The notes under the pieces were generated by a model. It did no database searches. It saw nothing but the letters and a program-made list of their open reading frames with translations, and was not told the origin of the DNA. From Perkinsela sp. pyNocScin1 (taxonomy: Eukaryota > Euglenozoa > Kinetoplastea > Prokinetoplastida > Perkinselidae): a DNA stretch of 64,000 bases. Shown here piece by piece: positions 18,289-27,596 of the stretch (the stretch's first letter is position 1; every line of letters begins with the position of its first letter). The stretch spans positions 645,308 to 709,307 of the forward strand of contig CAXHTR010000007.1 of assembly GCA_964019655.1 (NCBI GenBank). Reading direction: 5' to 3'. Both the position numbers and the translations under genes were made by a program.

Positions 18289-18797
18289 ATATTGCTAAAT
18301 GCCTAATTCCCAGTCAGTGCTTTCACTTCTTTACTTGCGGTAGGTGAAGAATGCATATTGAACCAAACCAATGCGCTAAATTCTGAATCAATCTCTAACT
18401 CTCAATTATTTGCGATCGCACTAAGTGCAAGATTCAGAATGGCATGAATATTTATGAACTCAAGAATGAAAGTGCATAGGGAATGTTTAAATACTAGGAA
18501 TCCAGCATAATTTACTGTGCACGATTCGAGGGTGATATTTTTGCATCAAGCGCACATTAGAATGACACACTCAGCCAAGTTTTATAAAACGCTTATTAAC
18601 AAAGCAAATCGGCTGCACTGCTTGTAATGAACTCCCAAGTTCTTCACAGCTTATAATTTTCACGCTCGCTTTAACTCAGAATGAAATCTTTTCAATGCAA
18701 ACTGCAGTGCTCTATCATCGATCTTATTCGTCTACACGCTCATGGGATTCTCGGGGGAAGAAAGTAATTCCTATCTTCATGTGCTTTAAATTTTACC
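18289..18797. promoter_or_regulatory. Divergent strand-switch region, possible transcription start
   Basis: 509 bp between the minus-strand GT11 gene and the only plus-strand LRR gene. No ORF or tRNA was recognised. In kinetoplastids, divergent switches between gene clusters often carry RNA polymerase II start regions, but here only one gene is on the plus strand, so the 'switch' may simply be a local inversion. No motif supports either reading. Confidence 0.3.
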
Positions 18798-20150
18798 ATG
18801 ATCTCCATCCTACCATTGCATACGAGTGATGAACCCAGTAAACTTGGCCGGCTAGATCCATCACTTCTTTCTCAGCAAGCTCAAATGGAGATACTAGTAG
18901 AAAATTTGCAGTTCAAGGAAGACTTTATGGATACGAATGGAAATTACTTAGATCTAGTCGAATGGGGCGGTTGTGCTTTTAACGATGAAGACAATATCAT
19001 TGCAATGCAAATGGAACTTCATGCGGATCAGGTAGATTATGCACTCAATGGCAAAATCAATTGGAAGTTTCTTCCATCGACTATGGTAGAAATGGACTTA
19101 AAAAGAAACCGTATTCATGGGACTCTTGACTTCAGCTATCTGCCCCAAGGAATGGAACTCTTCATGGTAAAGCATAATGCCCTCGAGGGTTCTCTTAAAA
19201 CACCGGACCTTCCACAAGCTCTCGTATACTTCGACATTCAGGACAATCGATTTCAGGGAAGTGTTGACTTTACACAGCTTTCACCAAACATCAAGCTCTT
19301 TTGCATCGCAGAGAACAATTTTCATGGCTCCATAGACCTAACGAATCTCCCTGCGTCGCTTGTTCAAATTTTCGGCAACAATAATCATTTCTGTGGGGGT
19401 ATCGACTTAACTCATCTTAGTGCCGAACTTCGCACAATAGACCTCAGCGATAATAATCTGGTTGGAATTCTGAAGTTCAATAACACACAAAAGGCGTTTA
19501 CTGTCCTGCACATCGAAGGCAACAAGATGTGGGGATCAATAGATGTTGCTTCTCTTCCCGAAACTTTTGAGCAGCTCGTCGTTGGTGACAACAAATTTGC
19601 AGGGAGCATCGCCTTCGAAGATTTGCCAAAAGTATTGAAGGTTCTTCGCCTTGACTCCATGGCCATTACTGGGTCCCTCAAAACTTCCGTTTTACCCCGC
19701 GAAATGACAGAGCTGAGCCTTGAAAAGTGCTCGCTCGAGGGATCGTTCAGTTTCGATGACCTTCCAGCACGCCTCAACAGCATCTGCATCGATCTGAATC
19801 AGCTGCATGGGACTGTCCCTGTCCCAAAGCTTCCGTCGACATTGACGTGGTTCTCGATAGAAAACAACTGTTTCTCAGGAAGTTTCGATTTCCGTAAGCT
19901 CCCGCCACAGCTCACGAATCTCGCCATCAACGGGAACAAATTCTGTGGAAGTATTGACCTCTCTGGGCTGCCATGGGCGATTGCGCACATCAATCTGTCG
20001 AACAATGAATTTTCGGGCGAGCTCGATCTCCGATGGATACACGCTACGCTGAAGACGCTCGACGTGTCGAACAATCAGATACGGAAGATAAGTGGCATGA
20101 CTGGGCTCGGCACAATGTTCACGGCCGAAGGCAATCCGATTTCTGAGTAA
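18798..20150 (+). CDS. LRR family protein on the opposite strand, 450 aa
   Basis: The only plus-strand member. ATG at 18798: MISILPLHTSDEPSKLGRLD, box SLLSQQAQMEILVENL. The cap (DLVEWGGCAFNDEDN) keeps one cysteine. About 15 clean 23-residue repeats follow (residues 85-440), ending in a short tail (MTGLGTMFTAEGNPISE). It most resembles the long gene at 3825-5138, which shares the S-L-L-S-Q-Q box and a similar length. It converges with the minus-strand LRR gene that ends at 20300 (150 bp gap). It is intact, so the inversion did not disable it. Confidence 0.85.
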   Translation: MISILPLHTSDEPSKLGRLDPSLLSQQAQMEILVENLQFKEDFMDTNGNYLDLVEWGGCAFNDEDNIIAMQMELHADQVDYALNGKINWKFLPSTMVEMDLKRNRIHGTLDFSYLPQGMELFMVKHNALEGSLKTPDLPQALVYFDIQDNRFQGSVDFTQLSPNIKLFCIAENNFHGSIDLTNLPASLVQIFGNNNHFCGGIDLTHLSAELRTIDLSDNNLVGILKFNNTQKAFTVLHIEGNKMWGSIDVASLPETFEQLVVGDNKFAGSIAFEDLPKVLKVLRLDSMAITGSLKTSVLPREMTELSLEKCSLEGSFSFDDLPARLNSICIDLNQLHGTVPVPKLPSTLTWFSIENNCFSGSFDFRKLPPQLTNLAINGNKFCGSIDLSGLPWAIAHINLSNNEFSGELDLRWIHATLKTLDVSNNQIRKISGMTGLGTMFTAEGNPISE

Positions 20151-20299
20151 TGGGTCAGTTATAGAAGACATTTTACATATCAAAGAATAGATACCTTAAA
20201 TTGAATCTGACGCTATGCGCTAACATCAGTAAAAGACTCATTTTTCCTATTTTCATGGAATTAGTAATCGAATGCCCCCATTCTGTGCCCTCAGGCGAT

Positions 20300-21220
20300 C
20301 TAGCCCTTCACCACCAAGTTTTCATTCGTGAATCGAGTGGGCTTGCTCAGAAAGAAGCTCTGGTGCTGATGTTCGAGACTGAGTCCCGATGGCAGCTCCC
20401 GCAAGTCGATTTCTCCTGAAAAATCATTCGCGTAGATGGAGAGGCGCTGCATTGTCAGCGGAAGCCTCGATACTTCCAGATTACCCAGAAAAATATTGCA
20501 ATGGAGCTCCAGCTTTCGCATGCCCGCCGGCAGGTGCGCGAGGTCCACTGTCCCCGAAAAATCGTTCCTGTGCAGCGAAAGCTCTTCGAGGTCCGCAGGG
20601 AGGCGTCCAAGGTCGACAGTTCCCGTAAAACAGCAAGCGACGAGCTTCAGGCTTTTCAGGCTGCTGTTGAGCTGTGTGAGATCGACGCTCCCTCCAAACC
20701 GACAGCTGATCACCGTCAGCTTCTCGAGAAGTGCTGGTAGGGCCGTAAGATCGACGCTGCCATCCAGCAGCGTGTCAATGAGGTCAACGCGCCGTGCGCG
20801 CGGTGGGATTGATCGAAAGTCGATCGTTCCATCGAGCTGGACGTACCCGAGGTAAAGCACCTCGATGGCGGATGGAAGCGAAGCCATGTCAAAGGTCCCT
20901 CGCAGCCGACTGACGGCTATTGTGAGGGACAGCACGTGCTGTGGGAGGTATTTCGTCTCGAATGAGCCGGAAATCGGGGTAAGCGGCGTGTCGGCGCCGA
21001 AGCTTGGCAGCTTAAGGATAATAACGCTCCCGCTGGCGTCGCACTTGACGAAGCCCCAGCCGCAGGCGTCTGCGTACTCCTCATCATCGCCCTTGCAGGA
21101 ATTCTGCGTGTTCTCGTCGAAGCCGTCGATGAGCAGCTCCATGGCCGTCTGGTCGTCGATGAGCCCTGCGCCGAATCTCCCCATAGAGTTTGAATCCAGT
21201 GTTTGAAGGACTGTGAGCAT
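20300..21220 (-). CDS. LRR family protein, 306 aa
   Basis: The start at 21220 (MLTVLQTLDSNSMGRFGAG) aligns with the family; 17 upstream residues are open but unlikely. Box LIDDQTAMELLIDGF; cap DACGWGFVKCDASGS with both cysteines. Nine regular repeats, GC-rich compared with most members. The tail (EHQHQSFFLSKPTRFTNENLVVKG) is unique in the window. Confidence 0.8.
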   Translation of the reverse strand: MLTVLQTLDSNSMGRFGAGLIDDQTAMELLIDGFDENTQNSCKGDDEEYADACGWGFVKCDASGSVIILKLPSFGADTPLTPISGSFETKYLPQHVLSLTIAVSRLRGTFDMASLPSAIEVLYLGYVQLDGTIDFRSIPPRARRVDLIDTLLDGSVDLTALPALLEKLTVISCRFGGSVDLTQLNSSLKSLKLVACCFTGTVDLGRLPADLEELSLHRNDFSGTVDLAHLPAGMRKLELHCNIFLGNLEVSRLPLTMQRLSIYANDFSGEIDLRELPSGLSLEHQHQSFFLSKPTRFTNENLVVKG

Positions 21221-21602
21221 AGAAGAAGAGGAGTATAAGAAATAGTATTGAGGTGAATGGTAAAGAAGCATTCCAGTGTTGAGAGTGTTGAAAATCAGTG
21301 CTCATCGGAAATTCAGTCGTTCGAAGCTCATCTGCCTCGAATCAAAGCCTTTGTTTATCCTCTTAGAAAATCTTTTGAAGGTTCAGTACAACGGCGCAAA
21401 CATGAAATTTTAACTAGCTTGAATTTCAGGGGAATATGTACTGATTTCCTATGAGCGGCTGCAGCGAACTTCGGGTTAGCATTTATTCAAAGCATTTCAT
21501 TTCTCTATTCATGCTCAGAGAACCCTTCTCTGTATAGTAAATTGATTTCGATGCGGATCAAGAGCTATTGGAAAAGGAGCTACATTTCCCTTCTGTCGAT
21601 GA

Positions 21603-22337
21603 CTAAAACCTCTCGTACTTTGTTCCAACACCGGTAAATGCTATATCAGTTCTCATTTCGTCGACTGGACAAACTGACTTCACCCCACTGCACACCAGAA
21701 GGGCAACGAGGTCCTGCGGTGGGTCGCTGTAGTACAGCGTCTCTGTATTCAGTGGATTGTGGGACAGGTCGATCGAACGCAATGATGCTGTCAGCTGAAG
21801 GAAATGTATTGGTCCCATCAGATTATTGTTCTGTACACGGAAGACTTGGAGATCGGACGGGAGCCCGGACATATCGAGGCTACCATAGTAAGCATTGTAC
21901 GAGAGCTCAATGAGAAGAGAAGAAGCTGGGAGCGATCGCGTGCACAAGGCTTCACGCTGGACACTGCGGATGATCCGTAGCGTGCGCACAGTGTTTGGGA
22001 GGTACGCGATCTGAAAGCGCTCTTGAAGGTGATGTATTGCGATATCCGTAACAATGCGATCGGTGCAGTTAACGGCAAAGTCTTGCACCTCGTCTTGGTG
22101 CATGAAGCCGTCGACGGGCTCTGTTCGGTGAATTGTGAGCTCTACTCGATAGAACCACGCGCAGACATCGTTGGATTTTTTGCTACGGGCCGTCTGCATT
22201 TGGTTTTTTACGTATTCATTGACATTTTCGACGAAGTGGCGCATAAGGGTGAGCTGCATTGCTATTGCAGAATCTTTGTGTGCAGCTGGTTGGTATTCGA
22301 TGGTTGGCTCAGCAGCCAGTGCGAGTACGCAGAGCAT
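21603..22337 (-). CDS. Divergent LRR family protein, 244 aa
   Basis: ATG at 22337: MLCVLALAAEPTIEYQP. The usual G-R-L-D box is not recognisable; in its place is a longer helical stretch (MQLTLMRHFVENVNEYVKNQ) and a cap with scattered cysteines (NDVCAWFY, FAVNCTD). Repeats are only roughly periodic (about five: AYLPNTVRTLRIIR, YGSLDMSGLPSDLQVFRVQ, FLQLTASLRSIDLSHN). Either an old member under different selection or one decaying without stops. Confidence 0.65.
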   Translation of the reverse strand: MLCVLALAAEPTIEYQPAAHKDSAIAMQLTLMRHFVENVNEYVKNQMQTARSKKSNDVCAWFYRVELTIHRTEPVDGFMHQDEVQDFAVNCTDRIVTDIAIHHLQERFQIAYLPNTVRTLRIIRSVQREALCTRSLPASSLLIELSYNAYYGSLDMSGLPSDLQVFRVQNNNLMGPIHFLQLTASLRSIDLSHNPLNTETLYYSDPPQDLVALLVCSGVKSVCPVDEMRTDIAFTGVGTKYERF

Positions 22338-22785
22338 TGGTCAGAACACGAAAGTTTCAAATAGGCAAAACTCACATTTTTATTGCATAAAAGCGCGGTC
22401 GTGCATCTGACCACTTACCGGTGTATTGTTCGAGCTTAATAAGACTCAAAGATTATAGTGATCACAGCTCAAGGCTGGTATCTACGTTCAGATTCAGGAC
22501 TTTATAACATTCAAAATCAGAGCCCACTGATTTTTCATAATGTTTCACGCTATCGATGAATCCATCAAATGTAAACTTCGCAGATGTTTTGAGCCTTTTT
22601 TTGTGAAAAGATGTGCTGGAATGATAGCTTCTAAGGAAGGAAGCAAACTGGTCAGATAAGGCAGCTCAACTTGTACTTTAAGTAATAGCAGTGATTTATC
22701 GGCACATCATCGCCCCCTATATAAAACAAAAAGTAGTCAAACACAGTTGGGTACATACAAACTTCACATCGACCACACTCAAATT
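22338..22785. other. Intergenic, nothing recognised
   Basis: 448 bp, AT-rich. No ORF, RNA gene or repeat that I can support. Confidence 0.5.
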
Positions 22786-23667
22786 CTATAAATACGAATA
22801 ACCGTAATTCTCAGGAAGTTCCTCTTGATATTCAATTATGTATTCTTTCCATTCGTGCTTTTCGCCCGTTTCATCAACCACCGACTCGATAAAGTCCGCA
22901 CTGAGACGAAAGTGCATTTCGGCGGTCGCCTTGGCGAGAACAACTTCTTTGTCCATCTGGTTATGCCCAATACGTACTTCATAGAGGTTGTTTGGAAGTA
23001 CGAGCATCTGAAACTTACCCGAAAATGCATTTCCATCGAGTTTGATTTCTGCTATCATATCTGGCAATCGCTTGATGCTGATAGCCCCTGATAGTTTATT
23101 CTCACTGATGTTAAATAGCTGCATGGCTGGAGGCAGCGCATTCAGACAAACTTCGCCGCTAAAATCGTTCATACTCGCATCGAAGAACTTCAATGTTTCA
23201 GGTAAATCAGAAAGCTGTAGGCTTCCATGAAATTCGTTCGAGGAAATATTAATCTCCAGTAATTTTCTCGGGAACGCTTTCAAACAAAGATCGCCGCTGA
23301 GATAATTCTGATCTTCCTTAAAAAGTTCGAGGTTTGAAGGTAGAATAGCTGCATCAAGGGTTCCATGGAGATAAGCGAGACGCGCTTTGAAAGACACAAC
23401 AAAAGAGGGAATGTACTCAAATGGAAACCATTTTTCAGTGAATTTGGTTTCACGAAAATTTATGCTGTAGACACGGTCACCCTTGCACTGAAAAAATTCT
23501 TCCAACTGGCATATATCCTCAAAGTTACCGTTGCCAACTTGTGCATATTGTTTATCTGCCTCAGTTCAGCCATCGACGAGCATTTCGAGGAGCGCCTAGT
23601 CAGAGAGTGATTCGTTACCAAGCCGGCCAAGGAGCGGGTCGAGAGATTAAAGGGAGTTGATCAGCAT
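22786..23667 (-). pseudogene. LRR family pseudogene with three in-frame stops near the 5' end
   Basis: From a family-type ATG at 23667 the frame reads M-L-I-N-S-L, then TAA (23649-23647), then S-L-D-P-L-L-G-R-L-G-N-E-S-L-S-D, then TAG (23598-23596, where relatives have Q), then A-L-L-E-M-L-V-D-G, then TGA (23568-23566), then the cap and about seven repeats with no further damage to the stop at 22786. All three stop types occur in one frame, so read-through or code change is not a good explanation. An internal start could still make an LRR-only protein. The tail carries SVVDETGEKHEWKEY, shared with two other members. Confidence 0.85.
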
Positions 23668-23808
23668 CAGTAGAATACAAAGGATTTCAATCAGTAAACT
23701 GCAAAGATTCTACTTCGATCAACAGTCAAATGATAAATTATCGTAATGTCGACCTACACTGAACACTGATAAACTTGGTAGATGAACTTTCTTATGATGT
23801 TCTCACAT

Positions 23809-24504
23809 TCACCACTCTGGCCTTCTGGGCTGTGGTCGCAGTGTATCGAAAAGGGAGTGGTGGTTGTCCCATAGGCCCTCGATGCCATCCCGGACGACCG
23901 AGAAGTCTGCCGCAAATTTATCTCTGTCAAGCGTCAATCGCATCAAGCTTTCTGGGAGATTTGCCACGTTCAAGCTGCCGCAGAAATCGTTTTTATGTGC
24001 GTCGAACCGTTGCATGCGCTCGGGAAGGTCTTCAAGTCTCAAAGACCCTGAAAAATGGTTCTGCGATATGAGCACACTCTCCATCGTCTCTGGGATCCCA
24101 CCAATTGCGAATTCACCGCTCATCTGATTGATCGCGAGGTTCAAAGACATCATGCCACGCGGGAGCAATGCTGTATCACACTCCCCCTCGAGGTTGTTGT
24201 TGAGCATTGTGCACGTCGTGACTGTCTCTGGCAGCCACTGCAGGGCGACCGTCCCCCCCTTCGGGAAAAATGACGAGAACATCAGCGCAAAGCGCACTTG
24301 CTTGACATTATCATCGGCGTCGCACAGAATGCCGCGCCACTTGCAGACTTCCATGGACTCGTATTCGTCATCGAAAAGCGCATGCTGCGGAATAGCAGCG
24401 ACAAGGAGCTCCATGCGCGTTTGTGCTGGAAGCGTTGATGCGTCGAGTCGGGATATGCCAGCGATGTCAGCTGTTGAGAGTAAGAGATTGGAGGTAAAGA
24501 GCAT
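23809..24504 (-). CDS. LRR family protein, 231 aa
   Basis: ATG at 24504: MLFTSNLLLSTADIAGISRLD, box TLPAQTRMELLVAAI; canonical cap SMEVCKWRGILCDADDN. Six repeats (residues 85-205) and a tail rich in charged residues (DNHHSLFDTLRPQPRRPEW). Intact. It is flanked on both sides by broken family members. Confidence 0.8.
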   Translation of the reverse strand: MLFTSNLLLSTADIAGISRLDASTLPAQTRMELLVAAIPQHALFDDEYESMEVCKWRGILCDADDNVKQVRFALMFSSFFPKGGTVALQWLPETVTTCTMLNNNLEGECDTALLPRGMMSLNLAINQMSGEFAIGGIPETMESVLISQNHFSGSLRLEDLPERMQRFDAHKNDFCGSLNVANLPESLMRLTLDRDKFAADFSVVRDGIEGLWDNHHSLFDTLRPQPRRPEW

Positions 24505-24617
24505 TTTGATAGAAAAACAGAGATATGAGGCAAATGCTTAAAATCTACGGCAAATGTATTAAACTTCCTTATCAAAAACTGTCACTGTCTTGAAATTACC
24601 TTCAGGCGAGCATTACT

Positions 24618-25504
24618 TTAACCATGCGGCGACTGTTCCTCTGGCTTGATGATCGTAACAGTGAGCAATAGGGAAATGGTATTGAAATCTAAAGTGCCTG
24701 TAAAATCATTGGCATATAGCGACAAACTTTTGAGCTTCGCAGGAAGCCCTTGCAGATGTAAATCACCTGTAAATCGATTGTTACCGAGTTGAGGCTTTCC
24801 AGAGACTGCGGGAGCGAGTCAAATGTCAGGGTTCCTTGAAAATTATTGCCTGCGATGTTTATCTCTTGGACTTTGTCTGGCAAGTGTTGCAGGTCAACAG
24901 AGCCGCTGAACTGACACTGGGTGAGGTCAATCACCTCGGAAGCCTTTGGAAGTGACTGGAATTCTATCGTACCATCAAACTGACTATCATTTATGCAGAA
25001 AAAGTCCATACTGGGTGGGAGCTGGAGCATATCGACTGTACCAGTCAGATGTGTTTGCACAAGCATCAGCCCACGCATATTTTCTCCGAATGCTGCGAAG
25101 TCAACAGTGCCCATCATTTTGCATCCCATAATCATGCAGAACTCAAGTGTTCGTGGCAGATTTTAAACACAGAGTGTTCCCTCAAGGTCACAAAAATCGA
25201 CAACGAACTGTTGAAGACTGCGCGACAGATATTTCACCTCAAGCACACCCTGCAGATGAAGCCCATGGTGCTCGACACTTTGTAAAACAGGAAGGTTGAC
25301 TCTCGTGATGGTCATGTCTTCATCACACTCGGTGCATGACCAGGTGCACGCGTCTGTGAAGTCACCTGATGTGTCTTTGCACGCGGCCTGAAAGGTCGAA
25401 TCAAAGCGTTGAACAAGAAGCTCCATCATGGCCTGGTCGGGGAGCATGAGTGCGTCAAAGCGGCTTGTGAGTGGGTCAACGAGACAAAAGCTGTGTGAAA
25501 GCAT
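24618..25504 (-). pseudogene. LRR family pseudogene: one nonsense codon and one frameshift
   Basis: A family-type start at 25504 (MLSHSFCLVDPLTSRFD) leads through box LPDQAMMELLVQRF and the cap DACTWSCTECDEDM to TAA at 25165-25163, where neighbours have a repeat residue (GTLCV-stop-NLPRTLEF). The same frame then runs through about five good repeats until about 24787, where one base is missing: the frame changes from LESLNSVTID to GNNRFTGDLHLQGLP, and the shifted frame continues cleanly to a TAA at 24620-24618. Restoring neither site is needed to see the homology. Two independent lesions make it a pseudogene. Confidence 0.85.
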
Positions 25505-25578
25505 ATAAAAATAAGGTCGGTTGATATACAAGAGGACTATAGAACAGGGTTTCAGTGATCTTTCGAAATTGAAACTCC

Positions 25579-26061
25579 TGGACCCAGTGGATGATCTTGC
25601 AATAGCTTACCGTGCATGATCTTGCAATACCCACCTTTTTGCAAGATCAAACACAATTTTGCAAGATCATCCACAATGTTGCAAGATTATCCACAATTTT
25701 GCAAGATCACACACAACTATTGCAAGATCATCCACAAATTAAATTTTCGAAAACTTGACTCTGCCCAAATCTTTCCATTACCTGTACTTGATCTGTATCT
25801 GTATGCCCCTCGATCTGTATCTGTCTGTTTTTTTGTTGTTTTGTTTCATTTTAAAATATCAAGGGACGGGTTCAGAAATCAGTGTTGCAAGATCACACGC
25901 AATGTTGCAAGATCATCCACAATTTTGCAAGATCATACACAATGTTGCAAGATCATACACAATGTTGCAAGATCATACACAATTTTGCAAGATCATACAC
26001 AACTATTGCAAGATCACACACAACTGTGTCATAGCTATTGCAAGATCATCCACTGGGTCCA
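25579..26061. mobile_element. 483-bp element with perfect 29-bp terminal inverted repeats (MITE-like)
   Basis: The left end (25579-25607, starting TGGACCCAGTGGATGATC) and the right end (26033-26061) are exact inverted copies over 29 bp. They are flanked by TCC on both sides, which could be a 3-bp target duplication. The inside has no transposase; it is filled by tandem short repeats around a 150-bp spacer (25740-25885). This is the structure of a non-autonomous DNA transposon. The subterminal repeats contain the same TTGCAAGATCA word as the terminal repeats, as expected if a transposase binds that word. Confidence 0.75.
25607..26045. repeat. Minisatellite of 20-22 bp units built on TTGCAAGATCA
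   Basis: Two clusters: 25607-25738 (about six units, the first one inverted) and 25885-26045 (about eight units). The unit is TTGCAAGATCATACACAA plus 2-4 variable bases; variants have ATCCAC, ACACAC or ACGC. The units abut with no unique spacers, so this is not CRISPR-like. It is fully contained in the inverted-repeat element. Confidence 0.9.
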
Positions 26062-26554
26062 TCCCTTTTCCCCCTAGCCTACATCTCTCAAGGGTTATTG
26101 GACGGGAATGCAAGAATTTCTGAAAGGTGCTTTTCCCCCAAAGGGGGAAATTTCCCCTTTTTTGAAACCCTGCTATAGAAGAATATACTATAGCTTATTT
26201 TTGCTCATACTTAACCATGAAAATGAAGCTTCTTTGCCAAATTATTCTAACCTGAGGAAGGAGGGTCCTGAGGTCATTAAGGATTCCAGTGTAGGCAGCG
26301 TCATTTCTCATCGAATCGAAAATATCTCCTTTGATAGCAAAAGTTCAGACCTTATCGAGCAGGTCCATCACAAAGGCTTAAGTTGCACGCTGGCCATTTC
26401 ATATTAAGAAGGTTGCTTAGAATTAGCATCGAAACATCGCTGAAGGGGTCATAAATGATTTGCACAAATCAACACTAATTATACCAATTTATTCTAATTT
26501 TCTCAAAAATTTTTATAATGTGCACATTCTGCTCCTATTCCTTCGCATCTCATC
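26062..26554. other. Intergenic stretch with nested GC/AT palindromes
   Basis: No gene recognised. At 26133-26157 there are overlapping palindromes: TTCCCCC-AAA-GGGGGAA and GGGGAAATTTCCCC. They lie about 70 bp outside the inverted-repeat element. The rest is plain AT-rich sequence. Confidence 0.6.
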
Positions 26555-27412
26555 TTAGTTCCGCAGCACTTTGAGATCTTTATTGATCGGGTCACTCGGC
26601 GATCGCTTCAGATAGCTCGGCGGCTTATCTATCACTATCAGCGAGTCTCTAATCTCGCGAAGGTCCAAAACACCCTCAAAGTGGTTGAAGTAAATTTGAA
26701 ATTCTTCAAGGCCTGGCGGGAGGGCAGCGGCATCGATTTCCCCTGCGAAAGTGTTGCACGCGAGGTCGAGCTGCACCATAGCTTGCGGAAGATCTTTTAC
26801 AGGCACGCTGCCCGAAAAATTGTTCCGGGAAAGGATGAGGATATCCATTGCTCGTGGGAGTCCAGCAAAGGATACACTGCCCCAGAATGAATTCTCATAG
26901 AGATTGAGCAGCGTGAGCGTCGGCGGCAGGTGATCGAAGTCTATGGGCCCTTCAAGATCTGTGCCCCAAAAGGTCACAGCCTCGATGCTCGGTGGCAGTG
27001 CTGCCAGATCAAGCGTTCCTGAAAATGGCACTCGCTCGACACACAGCGTGCGGAGAGTCGCTGGGAGTGTGGCGATGGAAAATGTCCCGCGCAGCTGGCA
27101 ATCGTGAACGCTGAAGTTCTCGAGCTTTCTTGGAAGGTACTGCGTCTCGATTGATCCTGTGACGTAGAAGGGGGCATCTGTGTAGTGGTCACGCCATGGA
27201 AGATCGATCCGTTGGACAGACTCGATGTCAGAGAGCGTGACGCAGTCCCACTCGTGTAGGGGCCAGTACTCATCCGCTGTTTTTCGCATGCATTCTCTGC
27301 ATTCTTCGTTGAGGCCTTCAAAGAGCAGGACCATCATGTCGAGGTCGGTCAACATAGACGAATTAAAGCGGCCAGCTGCAGGGTCGTTGGTAAGCGTGAA
27401 GTGATAGAGCAT
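26555..27412 (-). CDS. LRR family protein, 285 aa
   Basis: The start at 27412 (MLYHFTLTNDPAAGRFNSS) is the family position; 19 residues upstream are open (ATG 27469). Box MLTDLDMMVLLFEGL. The cap keeps W but has lost the cysteines (LHEWDCVTLSDIES has only one). About nine regular repeats; tail IVIDKPPSYLKRSPSDP. Intact. Confidence 0.8.
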   Translation of the reverse strand: MLYHFTLTNDPAAGRFNSSMLTDLDMMVLLFEGLNEECRECMRKTADEYWPLHEWDCVTLSDIESVQRIDLPWRDHYTDAPFYVTGSIETQYLPRKLENFSVHDCQLRGTFSIATLPATLRTLCVERVPFSGTLDLAALPPSIEAVTFWGTDLEGPIDFDHLPPTLTLLNLYENSFWGSVSFAGLPRAMDILILSRNNFSGSVPVKDLPQAMVQLDLACNTFAGEIDAAALPPGLEEFQIYFNHFEGVLDLREIRDSLIVIDKPPSYLKRSPSDPINKDLKVLRN

Positions 27413-27596
27413 TGTATTCGTTCGTAAAATGAAAACCAAATGAAAAAGATACTTGGGATGGTTGGCCATAAATGAACAGAACTTTTCTTTCTCTTTACTC
27501 CGTAATGATCTTCACGCTTATCGTAGGGTACATTAACATTTCTCACTTTGGGATGACTGCGTCAACACCTATCGTTCGCATGAGCGACTGTACCGA

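Noticed and set aside
25607-26045. CRISPR-like short repeats
   Set aside because: The units abut without unique spacers of constant length, are partly inverted, and lie in a eukaryotic inverted-repeat element.
26133-26157. Palindromic GC stem followed by T run, like a bacterial terminator
   Set aside because: The setting is a kinetoplastid-type nuclear genome and no transcript ends nearby; it is listed only as a palindrome.
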